Shown piece by piece: positions 1 to 8,671 of a DNA stretch of 64,000 nucleotides. The DNA comes from Microcystis aeruginosa NIES-4325. Lineage in GTDB: Bacteria; Cyanobacteriota; Cyanobacteriia; Cyanobacteriales; Microcystaceae. A program made the position numbers and the translations under genes. Position 1 is the first letter of the stretch, and the number at the start of each line of letters is the position of its first letter. Below the pieces are notes generated by a model, which ran no database searches, was not told the DNA's origin, and was given only the letters and a program-made list of their open reading frames with translations. Location of the stretch: the NCBI RefSeq assembly GCF_008974145.1, contig NZ_BJKP01000007.1:62001-126000 (forward strand), read 5' to 3'.

Positions 1-1
1 A

Positions 2-157
2 TCTCCTCGTTTACGCGCTTTTTTTCGGGTGGTGGGTAAGGGAGTAGTCTATATCCTTATCCAAGTTATCGGTAGGGGTATTGGTTTAGTAATTCGCGGG
101 GTTTTACAGGGAGTCGGTAACACTTGGCAGGAAGTCAAAGGTAAAAAGGGATCATGA
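2..157 (+). CDS. 3' end of an unrecognised protein (partial)
   Basis: An open frame enters from the left edge and stops with TGA at 155-157, leaving the last 51 residues. The tail has a hydrophobic, glycine-rich stretch (GKGVVYILIQVIGRGIGLVI) flanked by basic residues and ends GKKGS, so it may be membrane-associated. It runs convergently towards lysS. I do not recognise the family, and the N-terminal part lies outside the window. It is called a gene because the frame is open from the edge and is followed by a typical repeat-bearing intergenic spacer. Confidence 0.5.
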   Translation, partial: SPRLRAFFRVVGKGVVYILIQVIGRGIGLVIRGVLQGVGNTWQEVKGKKGS

Positions 158-190
158 ATTATGAATTATGACTGATAACTGATAACTGAA
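155..190. repeat. short tandem repeats (ATGAATT and CTGATAA units)
   Basis: Two copies of GAATTAT are followed by two copies of GATAACT. The same heptamers recur at 1974-2047, 7437-7459, 10255-10272, 20080-20217 and 58694-58716. Such short tandemly repeated heptanucleotides are typical of cyanobacterial intergenic DNA. No function can be read from them here. Confidence 0.6.
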
Positions 191-203
191 GTGACCCTAA
201 CTT

Positions 204-1925
204 TTACAATTCCTTGTCAAAACTGTATTTATCGCGAATTTGTCCGACAAAAAACTGTCCTTTCGATGGTGCAGACTGAAAGTCTTTATATACTGCCAAA
301 GGTAGATCATGATAAAGATAGATACCACCGTGATTAAATTCCACTTTCAGAATTTTTTTTTCCTGATCGTAGTCAAAAGATTTAATCGCTGTACTTTGAC
401 TTTTTAATAAGGGGAAAGCAATCACATCGCGAATACTGGCAGAATTGGTTAATAACATGATCAGGCGATCGATGCCAATTCCTAAGCCTCCCGTGGGGGG
501 CATTCCGTATTCTAAAGCGGTTAAAAAGTCCTCATCAACTCCCTGCGCTTCCAAATCGCCGGCCGCTTTTTTGAGTGCCTGTGCTTCCAGTCTTTGCCGT
601 TGATCGATGGGATCGGTTAACTCAGAAAAACTATTAGCTAATTCCCGTCCAACCACATATAATTCAAATCTTTCCACGAGGTCAGTTTTTGAGCGATGGG
701 GTTTAGCTAAAGGGGAAATTTCCACGGGAAAATCTAGCACAAAAGTGGGCTGTATTAGGGTTTCTTCGACTTTTTGTTCAAAAGCTTCATTTAGGAGCTT
801 ACCGATGGTTTTACAGTCCTCTGGAACGCCAATGCCAGCATTTTCTGCGGCAATACGAGCCGACTCGAAATCCTCAAAACTATTCAAGTCAACCCCAGTT
901 ATTTCTTGGACTAATTCGTGCATAGTCACTCGTCGCCAAGGAGGAGTTAGGTCAATTTCCCTGTCTTGATAGGTGATTTTCAGCGTACCTAAAACATCCT
1001 GTGCGGCGTTAACAATAATGTTTTCGGTTAACTCCATCATGTCATAATAATCAGCATAGGCCTGATAGATTTCGATGGAAGTAAACTCGGGGTTGTGTTT
1101 AGTAGAAACCCCTTCATTGCGAAAAATTCGGCCTAACTCAAAGACTTTTTCAAAACCACCGACTATCAATCTTTTTAGATGTAATTCGGTGGCAATGCGG
1201 AGATATAACTCCATCTCCAGCGTGTTATGATAGGTGATAAACGGTCTAGCATCGGCTCCTCCCGCTTCACTTTGTAGCACAGGAGTTTCAATTTCAATAA
1301 AGTCTTGTTGATCTAAATATCTCCGAATAGCAGCGGTAATTTGGGCGCGACGGCGAAAAGTTTGTCGCACTTCGGGGTTAACAATTAAATCCACATATCT
1401 TTGTCGATAACGCTTTTCTACATCGGTTAACCCGTGCCATTTATCCGGGAGAGGTAAGAGGGATTTGGTGAGAATTTCGTACTCGTTTACATAGATAGAT
1501 AATTCGCCGCGTTCTGTGCGTTTAATCGTCCCTTTTGCTCCTAAAATATCGCCTGTATCGGTTAATTTAATCACCGTGTTAAAGGCATTCGGCACAGCGG
1601 CCATGGTTTCACTAATGCGTTTTTTATCGAGGTATAATTGAATCGTTCCCGTTTCATCTTGCAGGTTAAAAAAGGCTAGTTTACCCATAATTCTTCGGGC
1701 AATAATCCGACCAGCAATGGCTACTTCTGTGCTAATTTCTTCCCCCGGTGCTAAGTCAGCATACTGCTCTTGTAATTGTTGAGCGTGAGCGGTAGATTTC
1801 CACTGATAAGCGTAGGGATTTAAGCCAGCTTTTTGCAATCCTGCCACTTTTTCTAAACGAGCGGCCCGGATTTCTTCGAGGGTAGAGGAGGGTTGATTTT
1901 CAGGATTTTGTGCTTGAGATGCCAT
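204..1925 (-). CDS. lysS: Lysine--tRNA ligase (class II) with C-terminal KTSC domain
   Basis: This enzyme charges tRNA-Lys with lysine in the cytoplasm. The 573-residue product has an N-terminal OB-fold anticodon-binding domain (about residues 60-170; [19 protein letters not shown]) and a class II catalytic core. The core shows motif 2 ([18 protein letters not shown]) and motif 3 ([14 protein letters not shown]). About 65 further residues follow ([11 protein letters not shown] to IRDKYSF); these match the KTSC domain, a short module named after its place at the end of some lysyl-tRNA synthetases. LysRS of E. coli is about 505 residues and lacks this tail. The ATG start is preceded by a repeat-rich spacer. 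Identification of the synthetase is secure; the role of the tail is not known. Confidence 0.97.
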   Translation of the reverse strand: MASQAQNPENQPSSTLEEIRAARLEKVAGLQKAGLNPYAYQWKSTAHAQQLQEQYADLAPGEEISTEVAIAGRIIARRIMGKLAFFNLQDETGTIQLYLDKKRISETMAAVPNAFNTVIKLTDTGDILGAKGTIKRTERGELSIYVNEYEILTKSLLPLPDKWHGLTDVEKRYRQRYVDLIVNPEVRQTFRRRAQITAAIRRYLDQQDFIEIETPVLQSEAGGADARPFITYHNTLEMELYLRIATELHLKRLIVGGFEKVFELGRIFRNEGVSTKHNPEFTSIEIYQAYADYYDMMELTENIIVNAAQDVLGTLKITYQDREIDLTPPWRRVTMHELVQEITGVDLNSFEDFESARIAAENAGIGVPEDCKTIGKLLNEAFEQKVEETLIQPTFVLDFPVEISPLAKPHRSKTDLVERFELYVVGRELANSFSELTDPIDQRQRLEAQALKKAAGDLEAQGVDEDFLTALEYGMPPTGGLGIGIDRLIMLLTNSASIRDVIAFPLLKSQSTAIKSFDYDQEKKILKVEFNHGGIYLYHDLPLAVYKDFQSAPSKGQFFVGQIRDKYSFDKEL

Positions 1926-1973
1926 CGTTTTCTAAGAGGAACAATTCTGGGGTGTTTTTAGGTGTTGGGGATT

Positions 1974-2047
1974 TCAGTTATCAGTTATCAGTTATCAGTT
2001 ATCAGTTATCAGTTTACTGTTCACTGCTCACTGCTCACTGCTCACTG
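1974..2047. repeat. short tandem heptamer repeat block (STRR type)
   Basis: Five tandem copies of TCAGTTA are followed by variants TTTACTG, TTCACTG and repeated CTCACTG units. The block lies between lysS and the downstream coiled-coil gene. Copy number in such blocks varies between strains. The sequence can pair with the CTGATAA blocks elsewhere in the window, but no gene-specific role is evident. Confidence 0.8.
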
Positions 2048-2052
2048 AAAAA

Positions 2053-2622
2053 TTATCGTCCCATTTCTCGCTTTAATTTTTTCAATTCTTCTTCCATTTC
2101 CCATTCTTTAAATTCTAGATCGAGATTATCGTAGTTCGATCGCTGATAGTCCGATTCTTGGGGTTGATCCCAAAAAGTGGTTTCCCAGTCACGGGACTGA
2201 TTTTTAGGGGCTTTTTCGGCTTTAATTTGCACTTCTTGACGACGTTGTTGGACCTGTTGTAGTAACTCTTGGGATTGAGTCAGACGTTTTTTTACCCCTT
2301 CCATCCGTCCCCAAAGTTGATTACCCTGACGAAATAGGGCCGCCTCGCGTTCACTAGCAGCCTTAACCAAGTCCTGCCGTCCGGCGGCCTTAGCCTTATC
2401 AATTCTAGCGTGCCAAGTTTGGATATCTTGGGCAGTGGCCAAAATTTGCTGTTCGAGACGTTGACGCTCATTTTCTAGGGCGCTAATCAGTTTAGCAGTA
2501 TCGCGCTCCTGTTCGCGCAGTTGTTCCACCAGTGCCTGTAATTCTAATTGGGGATGACTTCTGAGAAATTCTTCCAGTTGGGTTTCAAGAAAGCGACTGA
2601 CATCATCAAATAGATTGCCCAT
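2053..2622 (-). CDS. Cyanobacterial coiled-coil protein (TIGR04376-like)
   Basis: A 189-residue, highly charged protein, rich in Gln, Glu and Lys, opening with MGNLFDDVSRFLETQLEEF. Residues about 25-135 have a strong heptad pattern (LEALVEQLREQERDTAKLIS-like) and should form a long helical coiled coil; the tail (KEWEMEEELKKLKREMGR) is also helical. I associate the opening and layout with the cyanobacteria-restricted TIGR04376 family, from memory of the family only. No catalytic motif is visible and the function is unknown. The ATG start gives a product that begins with the conserved-looking LFDDVSRFLE segment. Confidence 0.8.
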   Translation of the reverse strand: MGNLFDDVSRFLETQLEEFLRSHPQLELQALVEQLREQERDTAKLISALENERQRLEQQILATAQDIQTWHARIDKAKAAGRQDLVKAASEREAALFRQGNQLWGRMEGVKKRLTQSQELLQQVQQRRQEVQIKAEKAPKNQSRDWETTFWDQPQESDYQRSNYDNLDLEFKEWEMEEELKKLKREMGR

Positions 2623-2778
2623 CTGTGCAGTATCCTAAATTTGCAATTAAAGTCTAGGAGCGATCGATTTTAATCCCCCTCTTTTCAGCATAGGCTAGAT
2701 CAACCCTCGGTTTAAATATATTTGGGAAAAGTAGTACAAAGATGTTATTCGGATGCAGGTTAGGGACGGGGAAACCAG

Positions 2779-2784
2779 TATAAT
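2779..2784 (+). promoter_or_regulatory. possible -10 box (TATAAT) for the hydrolase gene
   Basis: A perfect TATAAT lies 47 bases upstream of the GTG start at 2832. No convincing -35 hexamer is visible at the usual spacing, so this is a weak call. Confidence 0.35.
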
Positions 2785-2831
2785 AAAACTAGAGTGATAT
2801 TTCCAGAAAACCTCTTAATTGTTTGACTTAA

Positions 2832-3746
2832 GTGACAACTTCACCAGCTTGGACAGAACGCATCGGTTATCAACGGGATTGGGTGTGGCGCGGTTGGCAA
2901 ATTCGTTATAGTTTTATGCCAGCAAAAAACCCCCAAGATGCCGATAATCCCCCTTTAATTTTACTGCACGGATTTGGAGCGGCGATCGAACATTGGCGCC
3001 ATAATATTCCTATCCTCAGCCAAAATCATCGAGTTTACGCGGTAGATTTATTAGGTTTCGGTGGTTCCCGTAAAGTGCAGGTTCCCTATACCGTTAATCT
3101 CTGGGTGGAACAAATACACGATTTCTGGCAAACTTTTATCAATAGACCGGTGGTATTAGTGGGAAATTCGATCGGTTCTTTAGTTAGTATGGCCCTAGGG
3201 GGTAAATACCCGGAAATGGTAGCCGGATTAGTTATGCTCAGTTTACCCGATGTCAGCCGTCGGCGGGAAATGATCGCCGATTGGTTATTAAATATCGTCA
3301 CTCCCATCGAAAACTTTTTCACTTCGCCTTGGCTATTAAAACCGATATTTTACTATCTGCGTCGTCCGCAAGTCTTGAAAAAATGGACAGGAATCGCCTA
3401 CGAAGACAAGAAAGCAGTTAGCGACGAATTAGTACAAATTATCGCCGCCCCCACCCTAGATGAGGGGGCAGCCGAGGCCTTTATTTCCCTAGCACAAGCT
3501 GTTAATCATCCCGAATATTGTCCACCAGCAAAGTTAATTTTACCACGCTTAGAAATCCCGATTTTATTATGTTGGGGCAAACAAGATCGTATGGTTCCCG
3601 TCCAGTTAGCTCAGGGTTTTGTCTCTCTTAATCCTAGGATAAAATATATAGAATTTGAACAGGCCGGTCATTGTTTACAGGATGAATGTCCCGACCGTTT
3701 TAACCCAATTTTATTAGAGTGGCTAGAATCTGTTGCTGTTCTTTGA
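2832..3746 (+). CDS. Alpha/beta-fold hydrolase
   Basis: A 304-residue alpha/beta hydrolase starting at GTG. It shows the oxyanion-hole strand [17 protein letters not shown] (about residues 42-58), the nucleophile elbow GNSIGS (Ser about 113), and the C-terminal acid and histidine segments (GKQDRMVP and AGHCLQDE). The cap region after residue 150 is long and aromatic-rich. Substrate cannot be deduced; cyanobacterial relatives are often called lipase or haloperoxidase-like without proof. The end overlaps the longest possible ispG frame but not the likely ispG start at 3781. Confidence 0.9.
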   Translation: MTTSPAWTERIGYQRDWVWRGWQIRYSFMPAKNPQDADNPPLILLHGFGAAIEHWRHNIPILSQNHRVYAVDLLGFGGSRKVQVPYTVNLWVEQIHDFWQTFINRPVVLVGNSIGSLVSMALGGKYPEMVAGLVMLSLPDVSRRREMIADWLLNIVTPIENFFTSPWLLKPIFYYLRRPQVLKKWTGIAYEDKKAVSDELVQIIAAPTLDEGAAEAFISLAQAVNHPEYCPPAKLILPRLEIPILLCWGKQDRMVPVQLAQGFVSLNPRIKYIEFEQAGHCLQDECPDRFNPILLEWLESVAVL

Positions 3747-3780
3747 GAGAATAGGGAGAGTGATTGTTGGTGATAGTCCT

Positions 3781-5001
3781 ATGCAAACCTTGGAATCGAC
3801 GCTCAACCCCCCCGCAACTGCCTCCGAATTCGACACCACGATTCACCGACGCAAAACCCGTCCCGTCCGGGTAGGTAGCGTTACCATCGGTGGTGTTTAT
3901 CCCGTGGTCGTGCAGTCGATGATTAACGAGGATACCCTTGATATAGATGGTTCCGTGGCCGGTATCCGTCGCCTCCATGAAATCGGCTGTGAAATTGTCC
4001 GTGTCACCGTGCCGAGTCTAGCCCACGCCGCCGCTTTAGCTAAAATTAGGGAAAAACTGCTCGCCACCTATCAACCTGTGCCGTTAGTAGCCGATGTGCA
4101 TCACAACGGCATGAAAATCGCCCTAGAAGTGGCCAAGCACGTCGATAAAGTGCGGATTAACCCCGGTTTGTACGTTTTCGAGAAACCGAAAGCCGACCGC
4201 AGCGAGTATAGTCAAGCAGAATTTGATGAAATTGGCGAAAAAATCGCCGAAACCCTGAAACCTTTAGTAATTTCCCTGCGAGATCAAGACAAAGCGATGC
4301 GAATCGGCGTTAACCACGGTTCTCTGGCCGAAAGAATGCTCTTTACCTACGGCGACACCCCCGAAGGAATGGTACAGTCGGCTTTAGAATTTATTCGCAT
4401 CTGCGAATCCCTCGATTTTCGCAATCTGGTGGTTTCCCTGAAAGCTTCCAGGGTGCCGGTGATGGTGGCCGCCTATCGTCTCATGGTTAAGCGCATGGAC
4501 GAGTTAGGTATGGATTATCCCCTGCATTTGGGCGTTACTGAAGCAGGAGATGGGGAATACGGACGAATTAAATCCACTGCCGGGATTGCCACTCTCTTAG
4601 CGGACGGTATTGGTGATACGATTCGCGTTTCTCTGACGGAAGCTCCCGAAAAGGAAATTCCCGTCTGTTACAGTATTCTCCAGTCCCTGGGACTACGGAA
4701 AACCATGGTCGAGTACGTTGCCTGTCCTTCCTGTGGTCGCACTCTTTTTAATTTAGAAGATGTCCTACAGCAAGTGCGCGAGGCGACTAAACACCTCACC
4801 GGACTCGATATCGCTGTTATGGGTTGTATTGTCAATGGACCGGGAGAAATGGCCGACGCAGACTATGGTTATGTGGGCAAACAGGCCGGTTATATTGCCC
4901 TTTATCGCGGTCGCGAGGAAATTAAACGCGTCCCCGAAAGGGAAGGTGTCACCGAGTTGATTAATTTAATTAAAGCCGATGGCCGTTGGGTAGAACCTTA
5001 A
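3781..5001 (+). CDS. ispG: 4-hydroxy-3-methylbut-2-en-1-yl diphosphate synthase (IspG/GcpE)
   Basis: This enzyme converts methylerythritol cyclodiphosphate to HMBPP in the MEP isoprenoid pathway, which feeds carotenoid, phytol and quinone synthesis. The frame is open from 3733, but the ATG at 3781 gives a 406-residue protein of normal length and removes overlap with the upstream gene. The N-terminal TIM barrel starts [16 protein letters not shown]. The 4Fe-4S ligands are the CPSC pair in [10 protein letters not shown] and the Cys of [10 protein letters not shown]. Plant and cyanobacterial enzymes use ferredoxin as reductant (family knowledge). Confidence 0.97.
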   Translation: MQTLESTLNPPATASEFDTTIHRRKTRPVRVGSVTIGGVYPVVVQSMINEDTLDIDGSVAGIRRLHEIGCEIVRVTVPSLAHAAALAKIREKLLATYQPVPLVADVHHNGMKIALEVAKHVDKVRINPGLYVFEKPKADRSEYSQAEFDEIGEKIAETLKPLVISLRDQDKAMRIGVNHGSLAERMLFTYGDTPEGMVQSALEFIRICESLDFRNLVVSLKASRVPVMVAAYRLMVKRMDELGMDYPLHLGVTEAGDGEYGRIKSTAGIATLLADGIGDTIRVSLTEAPEKEIPVCYSILQSLGLRKTMVEYVACPSCGRTLFNLEDVLQQVREATKHLTGLDIAVMGCIVNGPGEMADADYGYVGKQAGYIALYRGREEIKRVPEREGVTELINLIKADGRWVEP

Positions 5002-5050
5002 TTAGTTTTACCATTGGGGGTTGACCTCTGTTCAACCCCTGATAATCAGC

Positions 5051-5056
5051 TATAAT
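5051..5056 (+). promoter_or_regulatory. possible -10 box (TATAAT) for hisC
   Basis: TATAAT sits 37 bases upstream of the preferred hisC ATG at 5093. A transcript from it would begin inside the longer TTG-initiated frame, which supports the shorter start. A TTGACC at 5021-5026 is 24 bases away, too far for a standard spacer. Confidence 0.35.
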
Positions 5057-5092
5057 AAAAAGCTTGCTAGAAATTGCCGCTCCAGAGAGTTC

Positions 5093-6139
5093 ATGCTACC
5101 CACACGCGATTGTGTTCGTCAAACCCCCGCTTACACTCCGGGAGAACAGCCCCAAACTGCGGGATTTACCAAACTTAACACCAATGAGAACCCCTATCCC
5201 CCACCGGCGGAAATTTTTGCCCACCTGCAAGAGCAATTAGAGAAAGTCCGACTCTATTCCGATCCTATCTCCAAAGAGTTACGGCAAACGGCGGCGGAAT
5301 TATACGGCATAACAGCCGATCGCATTATCGCAGGTAATGGGTCTGATGATATCCTCAATATCGCCCTGCGTACCTTTGTTAACCCCGGCGAAAGTGTTGC
5401 TTTTTTGGATTTAACCTATTCCCTTTACGAGACAATTGCCCGGGTACACGGGGCAAATATTATCGAATTTCCCACTAATGCTCAATTTGAATTAGCAGGA
5501 CCGATTATTTGTCCGGAAGCGAAATTAATTTTTCTCGCTTCTCCTAATCCTCCCCTCGGTAAACATCTTGATCGCGACTATTTAGAAGCAACCTGTGCTA
5601 ATGCCTCGGGAGTGGTATTAATTGATGAAGCTTATGTGGATTTTAGTGATGACAATCATCTCGATTTTCTCTCCCGTTACGATAATGTCATCATTAGTCG
5701 CACTATGTCGAAAAGTTATAGTTTAGCGGGGTTAAGAGTCGGTTTCGGTTTTGCTGCCGGGGCCATTATCGAACAGATGGATAAGGTGCGTGATTCCTAT
5801 AATTTAGATCGCATCGCTCAAACTTTGGCCACGGCAGCTTTAAAACACCATAATTATTTTGAGCAAGTTTGGCAAAAAGTCCGTCAAACCCGCAGCCGTT
5901 TAATTACTTCTTTGCGCGATTTGGGATTTATTGTTTTTGACTCGGAAGCTAATTTTATCCTCGCTTCTCCCCCACAGATTAGTGCCAGTGAGTTATATAG
6001 TCAACTGAAAGAGCGTCAGATATTAGTACGATACTTTAAACATCCTCGCATTCAGAATTATGTGCGGATTTCTATCGGGACTGATCAGGAGATTGATTGC
6101 CTTTTATCTGCTATTCAAGAGATTATGGGAACAAATTAA
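5093..6139 (+). CDS. hisC: Histidinol-phosphate aminotransferase
   Basis: A PLP-dependent class II aminotransferase of histidine biosynthesis that interconverts imidazole acetol phosphate and L-histidinol phosphate. The ATG at 5093 gives 348 residues (MLPTRDCVRQTP); an upstream TTG frame exists but places a promoter-like TATAAT inside the gene. Visible motifs are the substrate-binding LNTNENPYPPP, GNGSDDIL, IDEAYVDFS, the PLP lysine in SRTMSKSYSLAGLRVGF, and the C-terminal VRISIGTDQE. It follows ispG by 91 bases and may be transcribed separately. Confidence 0.95.
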   Translation: MLPTRDCVRQTPAYTPGEQPQTAGFTKLNTNENPYPPPAEIFAHLQEQLEKVRLYSDPISKELRQTAAELYGITADRIIAGNGSDDILNIALRTFVNPGESVAFLDLTYSLYETIARVHGANIIEFPTNAQFELAGPIICPEAKLIFLASPNPPLGKHLDRDYLEATCANASGVVLIDEAYVDFSDDNHLDFLSRYDNVIISRTMSKSYSLAGLRVGFGFAAGAIIEQMDKVRDSYNLDRIAQTLATAALKHHNYFEQVWQKVRQTRSRLITSLRDLGFIVFDSEANFILASPPQISASELYSQLKERQILVRYFKHPRIQNYVRISIGTDQEIDCLLSAIQEIMGTN

Positions 6140-6240
6140 TCTCTATTTTCGTCAGGGTTTTATTGGCACTTGAAACCCTGATAACTTCTTGAAAAAAAGG
6201 CTAGATCGATCGGAACAAAGCAGCGACAAACAAGGGTCTA

Positions 6241-6498
6241 ATGGCCTGTCGTTTCTCCCGATTACTAGCCTTGGCTATCAAGATTATTAGTCCGACAAAA
6301 GGATTAAATACTAGCGCGCAAATTTTTGAACTTATGCAATTTTATCCCCAAGGAATCACAGTTCAAGAATTGAGCCAACGCTTAAATCGTCCCGTTTCTA
6401 TGCTCAATCTTTGTCTGAAATCTTTGGTCGCTTCTAAAAAAATCCTCGCCAGAAAAAATCATAATCAGTGGGTTTATACTGTTGATAAAAAAGCTTAG
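6241..6498 (+). CDS. Small winged-helix-like hypothetical protein
   Basis: An 85-residue basic protein. Residues about 20-80 read like a winged helix: a helix (SAQIFELMQFYPQ), a turn-and-helix (TVQELSQRLNRPVSMLNLCLKSLV) and a basic beta wing (KILARKNHNQWVYTV). It could be a DNA-binding regulator or a relic domain. The annotated ATG follows the hisC gene after 101 bases with no obvious ribosome-binding site. Family not recognised. Confidence 0.6.
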   Translation: MACRFSRLLALAIKIISPTKGLNTSAQIFELMQFYPQGITVQELSQRLNRPVSMLNLCLKSLVASKKILARKNHNQWVYTVDKKA

Positions 6499-6549
6499 TT
6501 TATCCAGATAAACATACTTAGGATATAAAAAAAGTGCTTATTATTAACC

Positions 6550-7431
6550 CTATTGCTGAATAACTATTTTAGGCTGTAGGTAGTATTCATCCTCTCTGAC
6601 AACTATCTCACCAATGCCGAGAAATTGAGCATCTAAAGACTCCACAGCCACCAGAGAACCGATTATAACATTTGTATCGGTGAGATTAATTTTTCTGCCG
6701 TGAAACCAATCGATAACTCTCTCTGGTGTCAAAGAAATCCAGTCCAGATGTGCCAAGGCAATGCGAGGCGAAATTAAACCCTCAGAATTAGCCATTAAAG
6801 CTTCCAGATTAATACTATCGGCTAATTGAAAACCACAGCTTTCCGTGCGAGTTAAACTGGCTAAAGTGCCACCCACAGCTAACACCTTACCCAAATCTCT
6901 GGCTAGGGAACGGATATAAGTCCCCGATCCACAGTGAATATCTAGCTCTATTTGCGGAAATTCGCCCTCTAACCAGCCTAAAACCGTTATTTGGTCAATT
7001 TTGACCTGACGAGGCTCCACTGCGATTATTTCCCCTTTGCGAGCCAACTCGTAGAGACGGCGACCATCCTGGTGAATAGCACTATACATCGGCGGAATTT
7101 GGGCAATATTGCCAATAAATTCCGCTAAATGAGGCTTAACAGCCTCTAAAGTTAAATCGGGCCAGGGACAAGTAGCGATCGCTTTTCCCGTAATATCATC
7201 CGTATCGGTGCTGAGTCCTAACTGAATTTTTGCCCGATAAGCCTTATTTTCGGGTAAATAGGGCAGTAATCGGGTGGCAGCCCCAACGGCGATCGGTAAA
7301 ACTCCCGTAGCCATAGGATCTAAAGTTCCGCCATGGCCGACTCGTTTTGTCTTCAGAATTTTGCGGACTTTGGCCACGCAATCGTGAGAAGTCCAATCGG
7401 GGGGTTTATTGAGATTTAAAAAGCCAAACAT
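6550..7431 (-). CDS. truB: tRNA pseudouridine(55) synthase
   Basis: Isomerises U55 to pseudouridine in the T-loop of tRNAs. The 293-residue protein begins FGFLNLNKPPDWTSHDCVAKV and has the catalytic-aspartate motif GHGGTLDPMATGVLP (Asp38), followed by YRAKIQLGLSTDTDD, PPMYSAIHQDGRRLYELAR and the GSGTYIRSLARDLG segment characteristic of TruB. A short PUA-like C-terminal region follows. It is convergent with the small gene before it and lies 98 bases downstream of tsaD on the same strand. Confidence 0.96.
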   Translation of the reverse strand: MFGFLNLNKPPDWTSHDCVAKVRKILKTKRVGHGGTLDPMATGVLPIAVGAATRLLPYLPENKAYRAKIQLGLSTDTDDITGKAIATCPWPDLTLEAVKPHLAEFIGNIAQIPPMYSAIHQDGRRLYELARKGEIIAVEPRQVKIDQITVLGWLEGEFPQIELDIHCGSGTYIRSLARDLGKVLAVGGTLASLTRTESCGFQLADSINLEALMANSEGLISPRIALAHLDWISLTPERVIDWFHGRKINLTDTNVIIGSLVAVESLDAQFLGIGEIVVREDEYYLQPKIVIQQ

Positions 7432-7434
7432 TAT

Positions 7435-7485
7435 AAATTATGAATTATGAATTATGAAGTGGGGTGATGGGGTGATGGGGAGAAT
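7435..7485. repeat. low-complexity repeats (GAATTAT and GGGGTGAT units)
   Basis: Tandem TATGAAT units are followed by tandem GGGGTGAT units directly upstream of truB. The block resembles the one at 155-175. No promoter is evident within it. Confidence 0.5.
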
Positions 7486-7529
7486 AGATAAAAGCAATCT
7501 CCTCAATTCTGAATACTGACGGCTGATAG

Positions 7530-8576
7530 CTAAAAATCTGACGTATTATATAATTGCATAACTTCACTTAAAGGTAAACGGGAACGAACACCGATAGAAA
7601 GGTCAGAAAAATGACCCAGATCATAATGATCAACGGCAGCGCGAGCAATCATAGCGGCGTTATCGGTACAGAGTTTAAGTGGCGGAAAATAGACGGTTAA
7701 ATGATGATTTTTGGCGGCAGTTTCCAGATGATTTCTCAAGGCACTATTAGCAGCCACTCCTCCCCCGATCGCAATAGTTTGTAAGCCATAATCTAAGGCA
7801 CAATTGATTGTCCGACGGGTTAAACTTCTGGCTACCGTATCTTGAAAACTAGCGGCTATATCAGCTACAGGTAAATTATCTGGCTCGAATTTCTCTACTA
7901 AGCGCAAAACAGCAGTTTTTAAACCGCTAAAACTGGAATCGTAGGCATGAAAACCGCCGGTTGGTAAAGATATTTTACCTTCAGGTAAGGGAAAAGCTTG
8001 GGGATTACCATCTTTAGCCATGCGATCGATGATCGGACCACCCGGATAACTTAAGTTTAATAATCGTGCCACTTTATCAAAAGCTTCTCCGGCTGCATCA
8101 TCTCTAGTGGTTCCTAATTGTTGATATTTACCGCAGGCCTGCACATGGATTAAACTGGTATGACCCCCAGAGACTAAAAGAGATAAAAAAGGAGGTTTAA
8201 GATCAGATTCAGCCAGATAGGAAGCATAGATATGACCTTCGAGATGATGAATACCGATAAAGGGTTTATCGTGAACAATAGCCAGGGTTTTGGCTGCTGT
8301 CATTCCCACCATTAAAGCACCTACTAAACCGGGGGCAACTGTGGCGGCTATTCCATCAATTTCTGACCAATTTAAACCCGTTTCTTGCCAAGCTTTTTCT
8401 AGACAAAAATTAATGGTTTCTAGGTGTTGTCGGGAGGCCATTTCTGGCACAACACCGCCATAGAGACGATGGAGATCAATTTGAGAAGAAACCACACTAC
8501 TCAACACCAGATTATTGTTAACAATAGCCACCGCCGTTTCATCGCAACTGGTTTCGATCGCTAAGATAATTGTCAT
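7530..8576 (-). CDS. tsaD: tRNA N6-adenosine threonylcarbamoyltransferase TsaD
   Basis: Transfers the threonylcarbamoyl group to A37 of ANN-decoding tRNAs, together with TsaB and TsaE. The 348-residue protein begins [16 protein letters not shown] and carries the metal-binding HHLEGH motif, the glycine-rich [28 protein letters not shown] and [12 protein letters not shown] segments, and [15 protein letters not shown]. Length and order match the family. It is preceded by a 95-base spacer and the hydantoinase gene on the same strand. Confidence 0.97.
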   Translation of the reverse strand: MTIILAIETSCDETAVAIVNNNLVLSSVVSSQIDLHRLYGGVVPEMASRQHLETINFCLEKAWQETGLNWSEIDGIAATVAPGLVGALMVGMTAAKTLAIVHDKPFIGIHHLEGHIYASYLAESDLKPPFLSLLVSGGHTSLIHVQACGKYQQLGTTRDDAAGEAFDKVARLLNLSYPGGPIIDRMAKDGNPQAFPLPEGKISLPTGGFHAYDSSFSGLKTAVLRLVEKFEPDNLPVADIAASFQDTVARSLTRRTINCALDYGLQTIAIGGGVAANSALRNHLETAAKNHHLTVYFPPLKLCTDNAAMIARAAVDHYDLGHFSDLSIGVRSRLPLSEVMQLYNTSDF

Positions 8577-8671
8577 AAATTAATCAGTAATAGGACAAAA
8601 TTAACTTCTTGGTTAGGATGGGCAAAAGGCAAAAAGCAAAGGGCAAAACTGCCTCCTGTCTTCGTTATCGT

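Noticed and set aside
1910-2134. 74-codon plus-strand frame across the heptamer block
   Set aside because: It is made of translated repeats (SYQLSVISYQLSV) and is antisense to the coiled-coil gene.
5021-5092. Longer TTG-initiated hisC start
   Set aside because: The extra 24 residues do not look like HisC and include a TATAAT promoter-like box; the ATG at 5093 gives the normal length.
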